The notes: a model not told the origin generated them from the sequence alone. 64,000 bases of DNA from Turicimonas muris (GCF_002221595.1 NZ_NHMP01000004.1:248001-312000), one strand, 5' to 3'. Shown: positions 41,637-52,719, counted from the first letter of the stretch. Numbers and translations are program-made.

Positions 41637-42443
41637 TTATGAATATCTACTTCTAGTCTTGTGAATTCTATTGAGTTTGGCTGCAACAGCCAATTTGTTT
41701 ACGTGACCCCGTCTAACAGAACGGATCTGTTTCTTAGATCCCGAAGTACTGGACTGAATCATCGCCTTCAGCTCTTCAACTTCTTTACTCAATACAGCAA
41801 TTTTTTCCGATTCCGTAATCGAATTAAAGTCCACTCCGCTGGAAGTGCCGATTAAGGAATTTTCTTCGGTTAATGCCGGAGGAACAGGAACCGGAATAGA
41901 AGTCTGACCGGATTCCGCGTCGTTCCAAGCAAATGCTCCCTCTAAATTAGAGGTATCGACTTTATCCGGAGTGATTTCCCAAACTGTTTCCTTCCCAGCT
42001 GCCGGAGTTTCTACCATATTTTCGATAGAAGCCTCGGATTGGGCTACAGCCTTAGGGGCCGTATCAGAAAGCCATTGATTCTTGGCTTCGTTTTTTACTT
42101 CGTTGATTTGAGCCGCAGTATCCTTGGCTTGGTCTTCCATACTTTTGCCAATGGAATTTACTGCGGAATTCAGATCGGATACCTCTTTCTCAATCTGATT
42201 TTGTGTGTTGCGCAAGTTATCCTGAAGATCGCTAGCCATTTTCTTAGCGTCTTCTTGAATCTTCTTCAGTTCGGATAACTGAATTTCTTTGTCAATATCA
42301 GTCTTGACCTGAGTAACAAAACGCTGCGCTTTCCCTATCAGAGAACCCGCAGTCTTAGCAACCTGAGGGAGTTTGTCAGGCCCTAGCACCACAAGAGCTA
42401 CCGCAGCGATAAGGCCGATCTCTCCCATGCTGAAATCTAGCAT
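41637..42443 (-). CDS. tatB: Sec-independent protein translocase TatB
   Basis: 268 residues, longer than the common 140-180. N-terminal membrane helix and amphipathic helix (MLDFSMGEIGLIAAVALVVLG, then PDKLPQVAKTAG) typical of TatB. The extended charged, coiled-coil-prone C-terminal tail ends in a basic segment. It lies between tatA and tatC. Confidence 0.9.
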   Translation of the reverse strand: MLDFSMGEIGLIAAVALVVLGPDKLPQVAKTAGSLIGKAQRFVTQVKTDIDKEIQLSELKKIQEDAKKMASDLQDNLRNTQNQIEKEVSDLNSAVNSIGKSMEDQAKDTAAQINEVKNEAKNQWLSDTAPKAVAQSEASIENMVETPAAGKETVWEITPDKVDTSNLEGAFAWNDAESGQTSIPVPVPPALTEENSLIGTSSGVDFNSITESEKIAVLSKEVEELKAMIQSSTSGSKKQIRSVRRGHVNKLAVAAKLNRIHKTRSRYS

Positions 42444-42460
42444 AGGACAATACTTCTAAA

Positions 42461-42697
42461 TTAAGCTTCTTTCTTTTCAGTTGCTTTAACGTCAACAACG
42501 TCTTCAGCTTTCTTTTCAGCAACCTGAGCCGGCTTTGTTTCAGCTTTAGCTTCGGCCTCAGCTTCTTTCATGCCTTCTTTGAAGCCTTTAACGGCGCCGC
42601 CGAGATCTTTACCCATGTTCTTGAGTTTACTGGTACCGAAAATCAAGACAACAATAACAAGTACGACAAGCCAATGCCAAATAGAAAATGAACCCAT
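42461..42697 (-). CDS. tatA: Sec-independent protein translocase TatA
   Basis: 78 residues. One membrane helix ([16 protein letters not shown]), the [20 protein letters not shown] hinge and amphipathic helix, and an acidic/lysine tail. It forms the translocation pore with TatBC. It starts 9 bp after hinT. Confidence 0.95.
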   Translation of the reverse strand: MGSFSIWHWLVVLVIVVLIFGTSKLKNMGKDLGGAVKGFKEGMKEAEAEAKAETKPAQVAEKKAEDVVDVKATEKKEA

Positions 42698-42706
42698 TAT
42701 TTACTC

Positions 42707-43051
42707 CTAGAGTTTAGTCCAAGGACGGGGACCGCCTAAGACATGAATATGAATATGATTAACTTCTTGGCCGCCGTCGTGACCGGTGTTGATGACCACA
42801 CGGAAACCATTATTTGCACCTGCCTCTTTGGCAAGGACAGGAGCTAAAGCCAGCATTTTACCTAAAAGCGGCTCTTCGTTCTTTCCCATTACAGCCAGGG
42901 AATCGTAGTGCTGTTTTGGAATAATCAACAAATGGACTGGGGCTGCAGGATTGATATCTTTGAAAGCAATTACTTCTTCGTCCTCATAGACTTTCTTAGA
43001 AGGAATGTCTCCTTTTGCAATCTTACAGAACAGGCAATCGTCCTTTTGCAT
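42707..43051 (-). CDS. hinT: HIT family purine nucleoside phosphoramidase (HinT)
   Basis: 114 residues. The histidine triad is in NHIHIHVLGGPRPW, and the N-terminal CLFCKIAKGDIPSKKVYED is typical of HinT. It hydrolyses AMP-lysine and related adenylates. ATG 43051 has GGAGAAG upstream; a TTG 12 bases earlier is unlikely. It is embedded between hisE and tatA, as in many Burkholderiales. Confidence 0.92.
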   Translation of the reverse strand: MQKDDCLFCKIAKGDIPSKKVYEDEEVIAFKDINPAAPVHLLIIPKQHYDSLAVMGKNEEPLLGKMLALAPVLAKEAGANNGFRVVINTGHDGGQEVNHIHIHVLGGPRPWTKL

Positions 43052-43151
43052 AATCTTCTCCAATTTAACATTTAATATTTTTCAATAAATGCTCTCCGTA
43101 CTCAATATGAATTACCCTAAGATTTACATTTATTGAAGTTTTTATTTATTT

Positions 43152-43475
43152 CTAATCCTTGCGGGAGGCTTTCTCTACCAAGCCCGAAGTCCCCTCTCTT
43201 CTCTGCAGTTCCATTAGAACTTGCTCGGGCCTCAAACCGGCCTGTGATAATGCCACCATCGAATGAAACCAAAGATCGGCAACTTCGTAGATAAGATGGT
43301 CAGGGTCGTTATCCTTTCCGGCCATGACAACTTCGGTTGCCTCTTCGCCGACTTTCTTTAATACAGCATCGGGCCCTTTTGAAAACAGTTTTGCTACATA
43401 AGAAGTGTGAGGATCCGCGTCTTTTCTGCTGTCGATAACATCGGCGATCTCACTGATTATAGGAATTCTTTCCAT
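43152..43475 (-). CDS. hisE: Phosphoribosyl-ATP pyrophosphatase HisE
   Basis: 107 residues. MazG-like all-alpha enzyme for the second step of histidine synthesis. Metal-binding acidic motif [14 protein letters not shown] then [18 protein letters not shown]. It is separate from hisI, unlike the enterobacterial fusion. Confidence 0.94.
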   Translation of the reverse strand: MERIPIISEIADVIDSRKDADPHTSYVAKLFSKGPDAVLKKVGEEATEVVMAGKDNDPDHLIYEVADLWFHSMVALSQAGLRPEQVLMELQRREGTSGLVEKASRKD

Positions 43476-43484
43476 TTCTTCCTC

Positions 43485-43871
43485 TTATTTATGGTTTGCG
43501 TACATTACGTCCGGAGACTTAAGTACATCTGAATTCTCTTCCCAAGCATTGCCTTTCAAGGTCTTATAGAAACAGCTTCTATGCCCGGTATGACATGCAA
43601 TACCGCCGATTTGCTCAACCTTATAAATAACGGCATCGCAATCGCAATCGAGGAGAATTTCGGAGACTTTTTGAATATTGCCACTCTCTTCTCCCTTTCT
43701 CCACAATTTTGAACGGGAACGGGAAAAGTATGTTCCACGGCCGGTTTTAACCGTTTCTTCGAGTGCTTCCTTATTGGCCCAAGCCAACATCAAAATCGTG
43801 CCGTCCTTGGCGTCTTGCGCTATCACCGGAACGAGCCCTTTAGCATCAAAGTGAATTTCGTCAATAAACAT
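43485..43871 (-). CDS. hisI: Phosphoribosyl-AMP cyclohydrolase HisI
   Basis: 128 residues; third step of histidine synthesis. Zn/Mg residues in LLDCDCDAVIYKVEQ and ACHTGHRSCFYK. The substrate region GRGTYFSRSRSKLWRKGE is highly conserved. It lies 1 bp after hisF. Confidence 0.95.
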   Translation of the reverse strand: MFIDEIHFDAKGLVPVIAQDAKDGTILMLAWANKEALEETVKTGRGTYFSRSRSKLWRKGEESGNIQKVSEILLDCDCDAVIYKVEQIGGIACHTGHRSCFYKTLKGNAWEENSDVLKSPDVMYANHK

Positions 43872-43872
43872 C

Positions 43873-44634
43873 TTAGTCCAACCTCACTGGAATACCGTGA
43901 TCCCGCATGTATTGCTTAGCTTGCCCGATGGTATATTCCCCGAAGTGGAAGATAGAAGCAGCGAGCACAGCGTCAGCCTGCCCGATCTTGATGCCGTCGA
44001 CCAAGTGCTGAAGATTGCCAACGCCCCCGGAAGCAATTATCGGAATATCCACTGCGCTGCTGACAGTTGCCGTCAGTTCAAGGTCAAATCCTTTTTTAGT
44101 CCCGTCGCCGTCCATACTGGTAAGCAAAATCTCGCCGGCACCAAGAGACTGAACTTTCTTAGCCCATTCCACGGCATCAATGCCGGTATTGACACGTCCG
44201 CCGTGAGTATAGACTTCCCATTTATTGTCGCCTGCTCTCTTGGCGTCGATAGCAACAACGATGCACTGAGAACCGTAGATAGCCGCAGAATTGCCGATAA
44301 GATCCGGATTCTTGACGCCGGCAGAGTTGATAGAAACCTTATCGGCTCCGGAATTTAAGAGACGGCGAATATCTCCGACTTCTCTAACGCCGCCGCCAAC
44401 CGTAAGAGGAATAAATACCTGTGCGGCCACATCTTCAATTACCTTAAGAATTAAGCCTCTGTTATCAGACGTGGCGGTGATATCCAAGAACGTAATTTCG
44501 TCGGCACCTTGTTCATCGTAACGACGAGCAACTTCAACCGGATCACCGGCTTCCCGGAGTTCTACGAAGTTAACGCCTTTAACGACTTTACCGTCAGTGA
44601 CGTCTAAGCAAGGAATAATTCTTTTGGCGAGCAT
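43873..44634 (-). CDS. hisF: Imidazole glycerol phosphate synthase cyclase subunit HisF
   Basis: 253-residue TIM barrel that forms IGP and AICAR from PRFAR with ammonia from HisH. N-terminal [19 protein letters not shown] carries the catalytic Asp; the second is in [15 protein letters not shown]. Phosphate loop [12 protein letters not shown]. It shares 1 bp with hisA. Confidence 0.96.
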   Translation of the reverse strand: MLAKRIIPCLDVTDGKVVKGVNFVELREAGDPVEVARRYDEQGADEITFLDITATSDNRGLILKVIEDVAAQVFIPLTVGGGVREVGDIRRLLNSGADKVSINSAGVKNPDLIGNSAAIYGSQCIVVAIDAKRAGDNKWEVYTHGGRVNTGIDAVEWAKKVQSLGAGEILLTSMDGDGTKKGFDLELTATVSSAVDIPIIASGGVGNLQHLVDGIKIGQADAVLAASIFHFGEYTIGQAKQYMRDHGIPVRLD

Positions 44635-45389
44635 TAGAAACTCCAGTTCTGTTTGTGATTTTTTACTAATTCCAAAGCTTCTTTGAAGTCCAAGGTGTGC
44701 TCATACAAAGAACGTCCGAGCACTGCCATGGTGACTCCGTCGTATTCGACATCGAGCAGCTTACGAATATCGTCTAAGTCGCGGATACCTCCGGAAGCAA
44801 TGACCGGAATATCGATGGCTCTAGCTAAATCAGCAGTGGCTTCAACATTGCAGCCGGTAAGCATGCCGTCACGAGAAATGTCAGTATAAAGAATGGCGTC
44901 AACACCGTAATCTTGGAATTTCTTAGCTAAATCGATTGCGGTACGTCCGGAAGACTTGGTCCAGCCATCAGTCATGACGATACCGTCTTTAGCGTCCAAG
45001 CCGACAATCACGCTACCGCCGTATTGGCTGCACACATCATGCAGAAAACCGGGAGCTTTAACGGCTGCAGTACCGATCACCACGAAATCAACACCGGCAT
45101 CCAGAGTTTTTTCGACTCTCTCAAGAGTTCTCATGCCGCCGCCGACTTCGATTTCAACGTCATCACCGAACTCTTCGGAAATTTTACGAATGATTGGAAG
45201 GTTTACCGGCTTGCCGGTTCTGGCGCCGTCCAAATCAACAATATGAATTCTTTCTGCTCCCATCTCAACCCATTGTCTGGCCTGTTCTACAGGATCTTCG
45301 TTAAAAACGGAGATATTGGATGTCAAATCACCTTGGCGCAGACGGACACACTTGCCGTCCTTAATGTCAATAGCGGGAATTAAAAGCAT
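44634..45389 (-). CDS. hisA: ProFAR isomerase HisA
   Basis: 251-residue TIM barrel. [20 protein letters not shown] with the first catalytic Asp, [12 protein letters not shown] with the second, and [12 protein letters not shown] phosphate loop. It isomerises ProFAR to PRFAR. Confidence 0.96.
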   Translation of the reverse strand: MLLIPAIDIKDGKCVRLRQGDLTSNISVFNEDPVEQARQWVEMGAERIHIVDLDGARTGKPVNLPIIRKISEEFGDDVEIEVGGGMRTLERVEKTLDAGVDFVVIGTAAVKAPGFLHDVCSQYGGSVIVGLDAKDGIVMTDGWTKSSGRTAIDLAKKFQDYGVDAILYTDISRDGMLTGCNVEATADLARAIDIPVIASGGIRDLDDIRKLLDVEYDGVTMAVLGRSLYEHTLDFKEALELVKNHKQNWSF

Positions 45390-45419
45390 GGTAGTACTTC
45401 TTTTTATAAAAACTTAAGA

Positions 45420-46055
45420 TTAAGGTTTCCAAGTTAGGAAATTGCTGTAGAGCTTCAAGCCCATATCAGCACTTTTTTCAGGATGGAATTGGGTTGCAAA
45501 AATATAGTCTTTTGCGACTGCCACAGTAACTTTCCTGCCGTAGTCAGTTGTTCCTGCAATTAAATTCAAATCGGCAGGTACAACGTAGTAACTATGGACA
45601 AAATAGAACCAAGAATTGTCCGGAATCCCTTCCCACATATAATGGTCCATCGTTTTACGCACCCTGTTCCAACCCATTTGCGGAACTTTCAAACGAGAAC
45701 CGTCCTCACCATACTGGTTGGCCGGAAAGCGGACAACTCGTCCCGGAAAGACACCAAGGGCAGAAACATCGCCTTCTTCGCTAAAGTCGAACAGCATTTG
45801 TTCTCCAACGCAAACCGCAAAAAAAGGTTTCCTCTTAAGAGAGCCTCTTACCGCCTCTTCCAGTCCGGCCTTGCGAAGATTCCCCATGCAGTCGGGCATT
45901 GCGCCTTGGCCCGGGAAAATGACTCTGTCGGCTTCTTTTACTTTGTTCGGATCTTCAGTTACCCAAACATCCGAATTCAAAGGAGCAACTTTCTTTATTG
46001 CCTGATAGACGGAACGCAGATTTCCTGAACCGTAGTCAACTACTGCAATTTTCAT
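45420..46055 (-). CDS. hisH: Imidazole glycerol phosphate synthase glutaminase subunit HisH
   Basis: 211-residue class I glutamine amidotransferase. Nucleophile Cys in [12 protein letters not shown] (usually CxGxQ), His/Glu in ATQFHPEKS. It supplies ammonia to HisF. Overlaps hisB by 4 bp (ATGA type). Confidence 0.95.
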   Translation of the reverse strand: MKIAVVDYGSGNLRSVYQAIKKVAPLNSDVWVTEDPNKVKEADRVIFPGQGAMPDCMGNLRKAGLEEAVRGSLKRKPFFAVCVGEQMLFDFSEEGDVSALGVFPGRVVRFPANQYGEDGSRLKVPQMGWNRVRKTMDHYMWEGIPDNSWFYFVHSYYVVPADLNLIAGTTDYGRKVTVAVAKDYIFATQFHPEKSADMGLKLYSNFLTWKP

Positions 46056-46642
46056 AGTGTCCCTTTGGTAGAAGGAATGACATTTTTAGAGCGTTCATCG
46101 ATGGCTGCAGCCATGCGGAGCGCTCTTCCGAAAGATTTAAAAACGGATTCACACTGATGGTGAGCGTTGATGCCTTTCAAATTATCGATATGCAAGGTCA
46201 TCTTGGCATTCGTGCTCAGTGCTAAGAAGAATTCACGCGGCAGCTGAGAGTCCAAGGCGCCGATCATCGGGGCAGTGAAATCAACATCCCATGAAAGATA
46301 AGGACGGCCGGAAAAGTCAATAACGGTTCGAGAAAGAGCTTCGTCCAACGGCACATAGCTAAAACCATAGCGCACAATGCCTTTCTTATCGCCAAGAGCT
46401 TGACCGATAGCCTGCCCCAACGCTATTCCGACATCCTCGACGGAGTGATGGCCGTCGACTTCTAAATCTCCTTCGCACTGCACGGTCAAATCAATCAAAC
46501 CGTGACGAGCGATTTGATCAAGCATATGGTCGAAAAATCCAATTCCCGTCGAGATAGATGCCTTACCGGTTCCGTCCAAATCGACCTTCACGAAGATTTT
46601 GGTCTCTTTGGTTTCTCTGCAAATCTCAGCATGCCTGCTCAT
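46052..46642 (-). CDS. hisB: Imidazoleglycerol-phosphate dehydratase HisB
   Basis: 196-residue monofunctional enzyme. Metal-binding His-rich motifs [30 protein letters not shown] and [16 protein letters not shown]. No phosphatase domain is fused. It follows hisD directly; hisC, which usually lies between them in this order, is missing. Confidence 0.96.
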   Translation of the reverse strand: MSRHAEICRETKETKIFVKVDLDGTGKASISTGIGFFDHMLDQIARHGLIDLTVQCEGDLEVDGHHSVEDVGIALGQAIGQALGDKKGIVRYGFSYVPLDEALSRTVIDFSGRPYLSWDVDFTAPMIGALDSQLPREFFLALSTNAKMTLHIDNLKGINAHHQCESVFKSFGRALRMAAAIDERSKNVIPSTKGTL

Positions 46643-47958
46643 TATTTATCCTTGCTGTCTAAGTCCTTAACACGGTACATTGCACTGCCGGAGTGAGCGT
46701 ACAAGAACTCACCGCGGGCCAGCACATCGGCAATCTTACCGAGCTCATAAGCGCCTTGTTTGGAAACCTTGAGAATGCTGGTACGTTTTTGGAAATCCCA
46801 AACGCCCAAAGGAGAAGAGTAACGGGCTGTTCTAGAAGTCGGCAGTACGTGGTTAGGACCTGCACAGTAGTCGCCCAAGGCTTCGCATGTGTAAGCACCT
46901 AAGAACATAGCACCGGCGTGATGAATCAAATCAACATATTTTTCCGGATCTTCAACAGACAGTTCCAAGTGTTCCGGAGCAATCTTGTCAGCAATGCGGC
47001 AGGCTTCCTCGACGGATTCAGTAACGATAATTGCGCCGCGGTTCTTCAAGCTGGCTGCAATGATGCCTTTGCGAGGCATATCAGGCAACTGTTTTTCGAT
47101 AGAAGTTTTAACTGCTTCTGCAAATTCAGCATCCGGAGTCAACAAAATAGCCTGGGCCAATTCATCATGCTCAGCTTGGCTGAACAAGTCCATTGCAATC
47201 CAGTCAGGATTTGTCTTGCCATCGCAGATAACGAGAATTTCAGACGGGCCGGCAATCATGTCGATCCCTACCGTACCGAACACATATCTCTTAGCGGCAG
47301 CAACATAAGCGTTGCCGGGACCGACGATTTTATCAACTGCAGGAATTGTCTTTGTCCCGTAAGCCAAAGCAGCTACTGCCTGGGCTCCGCCGATAGTAAA
47401 GCAAGTAGATACGCCGGCTAAGCAAGCGGCGGCGAGCACGAGTTGATTAGGAGTGCCGCCCGGAGTCGGAACAACCATAACGATATTTTTAACACCGGCA
47501 ACGTGGGCAGGCATCGCGTTCATCAGGACGGAAGAAGGATAAGCAGCCTTCCCTCCGGGAACATAAAGACCGACTGAATCCAAGGCTGTGTAGCGAATAC
47601 CGAGCTTTGTACCATCTTTTTCAGTGATAGACCAGCTTTGTCCGAGTTCATGTTCGTGGAAAGAACGGATTCTTTCAGCGGCTACTGTTAAAGCATGCTT
47701 TTGATCTTCCGGCAAAGTCTCAAGAGCGTTTTTCAACTGCTCCTGAGTGATGCGGAATTCTTCCATGCACTTAGCGTTCATGCGGTCGAAACGGTTGGTG
47801 TATTCCAAAACAGCTTCATCGCCACGTTTATGAACGTCTTCGACGATTGCTTCAGCTCGTTTTGTAATTTCCGGATCAACGGAACTGTCAACAGCTACTA
47901 ATGCAGAGAAATTCTTTTCGAAGTCTTTATCCTTCGTATTTAAAAATCTAATCGTCAT
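46642..47958 (-). CDS. hisD: Histidinol dehydrogenase HisD
   Basis: 438 residues; last two steps of histidine synthesis, zinc- and NAD-dependent. Conserved segments: [49 protein letters not shown], and the C-terminal [21 protein letters not shown] 47958 gives [12 protein letters not shown]; 9 upstream codons are open but lie within hisG. Overlaps hisG by 11 bp. Confidence 0.95.
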   Translation of the reverse strand: MTIRFLNTKDKDFEKNFSALVAVDSSVDPEITKRAEAIVEDVHKRGDEAVLEYTNRFDRMNAKCMEEFRITQEQLKNALETLPEDQKHALTVAAERIRSFHEHELGQSWSITEKDGTKLGIRYTALDSVGLYVPGGKAAYPSSVLMNAMPAHVAGVKNIVMVVPTPGGTPNQLVLAAACLAGVSTCFTIGGAQAVAALAYGTKTIPAVDKIVGPGNAYVAAAKRYVFGTVGIDMIAGPSEILVICDGKTNPDWIAMDLFSQAEHDELAQAILLTPDAEFAEAVKTSIEKQLPDMPRKGIIAASLKNRGAIIVTESVEEACRIADKIAPEHLELSVEDPEKYVDLIHHAGAMFLGAYTCEALGDYCAGPNHVLPTSRTARYSSPLGVWDFQKRTSILKVSKQGAYELGKIADVLARGEFLYAHSGSAMYRVKDLDSKDK

Positions 47959-48592
47959 ATTTAACAGTCTTTTCAAAAGTATCAATTATCGGAAGAAGTT
48001 CACTGGTTTTGAGCTTCATGGCTGCCTGTCCCACAATCAGGCGTGAAGAGATAGTATCGATCTGCTCGACTTCAACCAGGTTATTTGCCCTCAAAGTGGC
48101 ACCGGAACTGACTAAGTCCACGATAGCATCGGACAAACCTGCAATAGGGGCAAGCTCCATGGAACCGTAAAGCTTAATCAGATCCACATGTACGCCAATC
48201 TTTGCAAAATAGTTGCGGGAGTACTTCATGAACTTGGTTGCGATTCTTAGACGTGCTCCTCTTCTGACTTTAGCGTGATAGTCAAAATCACGAGGACATG
48301 CCACGCACATTCTGCATTTTGCAATGTTCAAATCCAAAGGAACATACAAGCCGGCCCCGCCGTGTTCGTACAGTGAGTCTTTACCCGCTACTCCCATGTC
48401 TGCAGCGCCGTATTGGACATAAGTCGGAACGTCGCTGGCACGCACCACCACAATTCGGATATCCGGATGGTTTGTACCGATGAGCAGTTTTCTTGAAGTC
48501 TCAGGATCCTCTAGCGGAACCACACCGGCAGCTGCCAGGAACGGCAGTGTTTCGGTAAAAATGCGGCCCTTTGAAAGTGCGATAGTAATCAT
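47948..48592 (-). CDS. hisG: ATP phosphoribosyltransferase HisG, short form
   Basis: 214 residues; first step of histidine synthesis. [18 protein letters not shown] at the start and the PRPP-binding region [17 protein letters not shown]. The short form lacks the C-terminal regulatory domain and normally needs HisZ, which is not encoded in this window. Overlaps murA by 4 bp (ATGA). Confidence 0.94.
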   Translation of the reverse strand: MITIALSKGRIFTETLPFLAAAGVVPLEDPETSRKLLIGTNHPDIRIVVVRASDVPTYVQYGAADMGVAGKDSLYEHGGAGLYVPLDLNIAKCRMCVACPRDFDYHAKVRRGARLRIATKFMKYSRNYFAKIGVHVDLIKLYGSMELAPIAGLSDAIVDLVSSGATLRANNLVEVEQIDTISSRLIVGQAAMKLKTSELLPIIDTFEKTVKYDD

Positions 48593-49854
48593 GCCTTAAT
48601 CCTTTCTATCTGAGCACCCAAGGTCTTTAATTTTTCTTCCATTCTTTCATATCCGCGATCCAGGTGGTAAATACGGTCTACGGTAGACTCTCCCTCTGCG
48701 ACCAAAGCAGCGATAACCAGAGCGGCACTGGCTCTTAAATCCGTAGCCATCAAGGGAGCACCGGAAAGTTTTTCTACTCCTCTGACAGTCGCAGTGTGAC
48801 CGTCAATGTTGATGTCAGCCCCGAGTCTTTGCAGCTCGGGAACGTGCATGAAGCGATTTTCAAAAATTGTTTCGGTAATATGAGAAGCTCCGTCGGAAAT
48901 CGTATCCAAAGCCATAAACTGAGCCTGCATATCAGTTGGGAAACCGGGATATGGGACAGTTCTGATATCAACGGCTTTGGTGCGTCCTTTAGACTTTGCT
49001 CGAACCCAAGTATCTCCGGTAATAACTTCCGCGCCTGCTTCTAATAATTTTTCGATAACGGCACCAAGATATTCCGGCTGGCAGTCGGTAACGGTGACAT
49101 CACCGCCGGTTGCTACCCCGGCTACCAAGAAGCTTCCTGCTTCAATACGGTCTGCCATCACTTTGTAATTAGTTCCGTGAAGTTTCTTCACGCCTTTTAT
49201 GACAATCCTGACGGTTCCTTCGCCGGTAATGTCCGCACCCATGGACTTCAGGCAACGTGCTAAATCGACAACTTCCGGTTCACGGGCGGCATTTTCAAGA
49301 ATCGTTTCTCCCTCAGCTAGGACAGCGGCCATCAGGAGATTTTCCGTTCCGGTTACGGTCACCATGTCGGTCAGAACACGAGCACCTACAAGTTTGTCGG
49401 CGAAAGCGTTGACATAGCCGTGTTCCAAATTGATTTCCGCACCTAAGGCTTTCATACCCTTGATATGCTGATCAACGGGACGAGCACCGATAGAACAGCC
49501 TCCGGGCAATGAGACGGTTGCTTTGCCAAAGCGAGCAATCAAAGGACCAAGCACCAGAATGGAGGCCCGCATTGTTTTGACTAAGTCATAATTAGCCACG
49601 GTGGAGCGAACTTGAGAAGCATCGATTTTCACACGATGATCATTTCTCTCAATCTTGCATCCCAAATCCTCAAGAAGACGAATCATAGTATTGACATCAG
49701 CCAACTCCGGTACGTTTTCAAAAACAACCGGTTCGTCCGTCAACAAGGCAGATGCTAATAAAGGAAGGGCCGCATTCTTAGCGCCGGAGACTGAGATTTC
49801 TCCATGCAGAGGGACACCTCCTTTAATGACTAATTTTTGCACTACATGCTCCAA
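48589..49854 (-). CDS. murA: UDP-N-acetylglucosamine 1-carboxyvinyltransferase MurA
   Basis: 421 residues; first committed step of peptidoglycan synthesis. Features: [24 protein letters not shown] at the N-terminus (cited as [14 protein letters not shown]), active-site Cys in [15 protein letters not shown] (fosfomycin target), and GYPFPTDMQ-like [15 protein letters not shown]. It ends in TGA. First gene of the long his-tat operon, the order typical of Burkholderiales. Confidence 0.96.
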   Translation of the reverse strand: MEHVVQKLVIKGGVPLHGEISVSGAKNAALPLLASALLTDEPVVFENVPELADVNTMIRLLEDLGCKIERNDHRVKIDASQVRSTVANYDLVKTMRASILVLGPLIARFGKATVSLPGGCSIGARPVDQHIKGMKALGAEINLEHGYVNAFADKLVGARVLTDMVTVTGTENLLMAAVLAEGETILENAAREPEVVDLARCLKSMGADITGEGTVRIVIKGVKKLHGTNYKVMADRIEAGSFLVAGVATGGDVTVTDCQPEYLGAVIEKLLEAGAEVITGDTWVRAKSKGRTKAVDIRTVPYPGFPTDMQAQFMALDTISDGASHITETIFENRFMHVPELQRLGADINIDGHTATVRGVEKLSGAPLMATDLRASAALVIAALVAEGESTVDRIYHLDRGYERMEEKLKTLGAQIERIKA

Positions 49855-49867
49855 TAAAAAAGAAGGA

Positions 49868-49890
49868 GTTGGGGTCTTTCGGGCCCCAAC
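49868..49890 (-). terminator. Terminator of the bcs operon
   Basis: GTTGGGG and CCCCAAC form a 7-bp stem (arms 49868-49874 and 49884-49890). On the minus strand it is followed by TCCTTCTTTTTT. It lies between bcsG and murA. Confidence 0.7.
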
Positions 49891-49953
49891 ACTCGAGTTT
49901 ATATCTTGTTTCGGTTTAATACATTGATTTGAAGATTATTTTTCAAGGTGACT

Positions 49954-51588
49954 TTATTTTGCGTATTCACGCCATTCACCTTTATCCATCTTCACGTAAT
50001 CTTTGTTCTGATAATGAATCACCTTCGCATTGGCGTTTTCTGAAACGGCTTCCGTCTGCGGAAGGTCTTTAACTAGGTCGTTAAGCGGGACGGTACCATG
50101 CTCTGCGCTGAAATAGTTGCTTTGCAGAACTCTGCCGATCAAGCTGCTGATTGCCAGATAGCTGGTCGGTTCCTTGACTTGAACTTGTTCGTCTCCGTCA
50201 CCGATGCCGATGAATTTAACCATGGCAGGAACCTTGGTAATAGACGGGCTCGGGATGTCGCGCAAGTGGGCTACCTGAACCTTATCTCCGCGTTCAGCAG
50301 CACCGTGTTCCGGAACCACTATCAGCATGACTTTCTTGCCCGATGCTTCAATATCTTTGATCAATGACTGCAGGTCATCGAGCATCGCCTTAGCTCTCGG
50401 CTTAAACGGTGCCAATCTTCTCTTATTGGCATACCTGTTGCCGTCATGAAGAGCAATCAAGTTAAAGAAGGTCGCACTGCGCTTATCTTTGTTGGAAGCA
50501 AGAATTTTTTCCCACTCCTTAAAGACAGCGCGAGCATCTCCAATTGGTTCTTCATCGAAAGAATCGTAGCGTTTCGGATAGTTCATTGCACCGAGCTGAG
50601 GGCTAAGCCCCGCTAAATGCCTCAAGCTCTGATAGAAATTGTCGTATTTACCGCTGTGGTCCATGAACACGTGCTGGTTATAGCCGAGATGCCCTAAACG
50701 GTTCATCAATTCGCAATCCGGATTTCTGCCCTCATATAAATCTTCATGGGAGGGCTGACCACAGACGGACTTCAGCAGACGCAACGCGGCCGGCCCGGAG
50801 TAAGAAGTCGCGGAGTTAAAGTTATCGAAGACGACGTTAAACTCTTTGAGAACTTCATGGTTGGTCAAGCCCGCTGTCTGCAGGTCATCGTTGGATAAAG
50901 AGCAAATGTTGATGAGCAGAATATCGAACGGAGTATCATCTTTGCCTAAACGCTCAGGGAATACCGCCCTGCGGGCTTTTTCCTTGCTGTGGAAAGCATA
51001 AAGCCACTTATCCAGATTTTCGTTGGTCGGACGGTCCTTCTGCGGAAGCAGATCGGATCGAGCCTCCTCCGTTTTTTCTCCTTCTTTTGCGCCTTCGGTT
51101 TGAGCCACCACAACCTGTTCAGCAGGCTTCTCAAACCATGGCTGCCAAATCGGACCGCAGATAAGAAGAAACAGATACAGCAAGGTAAATGTGGAGATGC
51201 GGACGTAGTCCTTCAAACCGTAGTAGGCGATGATCAGCAGAATACCGACCCCGATCATTTCAAAATTCAGGAAGTTATAGGCGGACTCAAGCAGGTAGCT
51301 TGTGCCCATTGCCTCTAAATTATGAAAATTACCTTTGATGCTTTCGAGTCCGGGAAGCCAGCTCTCCGCATAGACCATTGCTGCTGCCGCAGCAATAGCC
51401 AGCAGTGTTCTGACGACACGAAGGAAACGACTCTGAATTGGAAAAATTACGAAAGCCGCAAGCAGGCAGTTCTGTAAAAGATTAAGGTGCAAATAGCCGA
51501 AACCTGCCAGCAAAAACTCTCCGATAAAGAAAACGTTCCAAAGCCCCAGCCCGCTCCAGCTTGCTGTTCGAGCGCCGCTAACTCTCAT
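49954..51588 (-). CDS. bcsG: Cellulose phosphoethanolamine transferase BcsG
   Basis: 544 residues. About four to five N-terminal membrane helices (to about residue 150), a low-complexity linker, then a periplasmic alkaline-phosphatase-fold domain. Conserved BcsG pieces are NFNSATSYSGPAALRLL (nucleophilic Ser region), CGQPSHEDLYE, FFNLIALHDGNRY, VVPEHGAA and LRDIPSPSITKVP. It transfers phosphoethanolamine from phosphatidylethanolamine to glucose units of cellulose. Its partners BcsE and BcsF are not in the window. Last gene of bcsA-B-Z-G. Confidence 0.9.
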   Translation of the reverse strand: MRVSGARTASWSGLGLWNVFFIGEFLLAGFGYLHLNLLQNCLLAAFVIFPIQSRFLRVVRTLLAIAAAAAMVYAESWLPGLESIKGNFHNLEAMGTSYLLESAYNFLNFEMIGVGILLIIAYYGLKDYVRISTFTLLYLFLLICGPIWQPWFEKPAEQVVVAQTEGAKEGEKTEEARSDLLPQKDRPTNENLDKWLYAFHSKEKARRAVFPERLGKDDTPFDILLINICSLSNDDLQTAGLTNHEVLKEFNVVFDNFNSATSYSGPAALRLLKSVCGQPSHEDLYEGRNPDCELMNRLGHLGYNQHVFMDHSGKYDNFYQSLRHLAGLSPQLGAMNYPKRYDSFDEEPIGDARAVFKEWEKILASNKDKRSATFFNLIALHDGNRYANKRRLAPFKPRAKAMLDDLQSLIKDIEASGKKVMLIVVPEHGAAERGDKVQVAHLRDIPSPSITKVPAMVKFIGIGDGDEQVQVKEPTSYLAISSLIGRVLQSNYFSAEHGTVPLNDLVKDLPQTEAVSENANAKVIHYQNKDYVKMDKGEWREYAK

Positions 51589-51608
51589 GTAGTGTTTTTT
51601 CCTTTTTC

Positions 51609-52709
51609 TTATGGTTTATTTTGAGGCTGATTTACTCTGACCGTCATATTATCTTTCGGGATAAACAAACGGCCCTTCGCATCAAAAGCGTAGTTTTTGT
51701 AATCAAAGCCTAAGCCAAATATTGTCAATACATTCCGATAGTAGTTGTCTCCCTCCATTTTAGTATTTGTCAGCAAGGTTCGAATGACTGCGCCGCTCTT
51801 ATCGTTAGAGACATAGGGTAAAAAGCAAGCACCAAACGCATTCACTTCCCTAGGACCAAAGCTCATGCTGCCTAAACTAACCTCTTCCGGAGGTACATTC
51901 AAGGTCTTAACGGCATTGATCATCGGGGCATAGTGGCGAGCCAACTTTGCGTACAACGGATCTTTCGGAGAAGTAATAGCTGCCCACAAATAAGTGCGGA
52001 TAGCGTTGTAGCTGCCGACCATCTTCTCGGGCTCAACCAATTTTCCGGTTGAGTCGAATTTTGCCCAGTCAGGAGCAGCACCGCCCGGAGAGCAGCGGAT
52101 CATGGCGTTAATCAAACCTTCAAGGATAGGCAGCCACGACGGATCGTACTCAGCGAAGCGTCTGAGAATAAACGGCGGATAGTAGCTCGGGTTGATAGTT
52201 ACTACTCCCTTTTCTTCAAAGCCCACGCGAGCAGGAAGAATGACTTTTCCAACAGTCGGAACGTCTCTGACCAATTCTTTGAGCTTAGCCATATAGGCTT
52301 TAGCTTTTGTTTCGTAGGCCGGTTCATTCCAGATGCGGGATGCTTCCAAAAGACAGTAAGCAATCCACATATCCGAGTCTGTAGCGTTGTTGGTATCAAG
52401 GATTTTGCCCTGGCCGTCTTTTTTGCCGTCAGGAATGCCCCACCACCAAGCAGGTTGATCGGGTCCCAAATTCTTTTCCGACCAAGCAAAAATCTTATCG
52501 AAAGATTCTCTGTCGTTAGCCACGAGAGCGAAGAACATTCCGTATGACTGTCCTTCGGAGGTCGTAATCAGTTTAGCATCGCTGTAATCGACAACACGGC
52601 CTTCCGGAGTGACGTTTACCGCTTTGAACTCGTCCCAAAGATCCCATGCCTGTGCCGGAAGGTGTACAGCCAAACTCATCAAAAAAGCGACAATCAGTTT
52701 CTTTTTCAT
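51609..52709 (-). CDS. bcsZ: Periplasmic endo-1,4-beta-glucanase BcsZ (GH8)
   Basis: 366 residues with a Sec signal peptide (KLIVAFLMSLAVHLPAQA). GH8 catalytic Glu in TSEGQSYGMFFAL near residue 52 and Asp in NATDSDMWIAYCLLEA. Substrate aromatic run PAWWWGIPDGK. It trims cellulose during export. It sits between bcsB (10 bp) and bcsG. Confidence 0.93.
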   Translation of the reverse strand: MKKKLIVAFLMSLAVHLPAQAWDLWDEFKAVNVTPEGRVVDYSDAKLITTSEGQSYGMFFALVANDRESFDKIFAWSEKNLGPDQPAWWWGIPDGKKDGQGKILDTNNATDSDMWIAYCLLEASRIWNEPAYETKAKAYMAKLKELVRDVPTVGKVILPARVGFEEKGVVTINPSYYPPFILRRFAEYDPSWLPILEGLINAMIRCSPGGAAPDWAKFDSTGKLVEPEKMVGSYNAIRTYLWAAITSPKDPLYAKLARHYAPMINAVKTLNVPPEEVSLGSMSFGPREVNAFGACFLPYVSNDKSGAVIRTLLTNTKMEGDNYYRNVLTIFGLGFDYKNYAFDAKGRLFIPKDNMTVRVNQPQNKP

Positions 52710-52719
52710 CTGAATCTCC

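Noticed and set aside
43897-44358. Plus-strand open frame opposite hisF
   Set aside because: It is a shadow of hisF; sequence has no family features and the minus-strand gene is certain.
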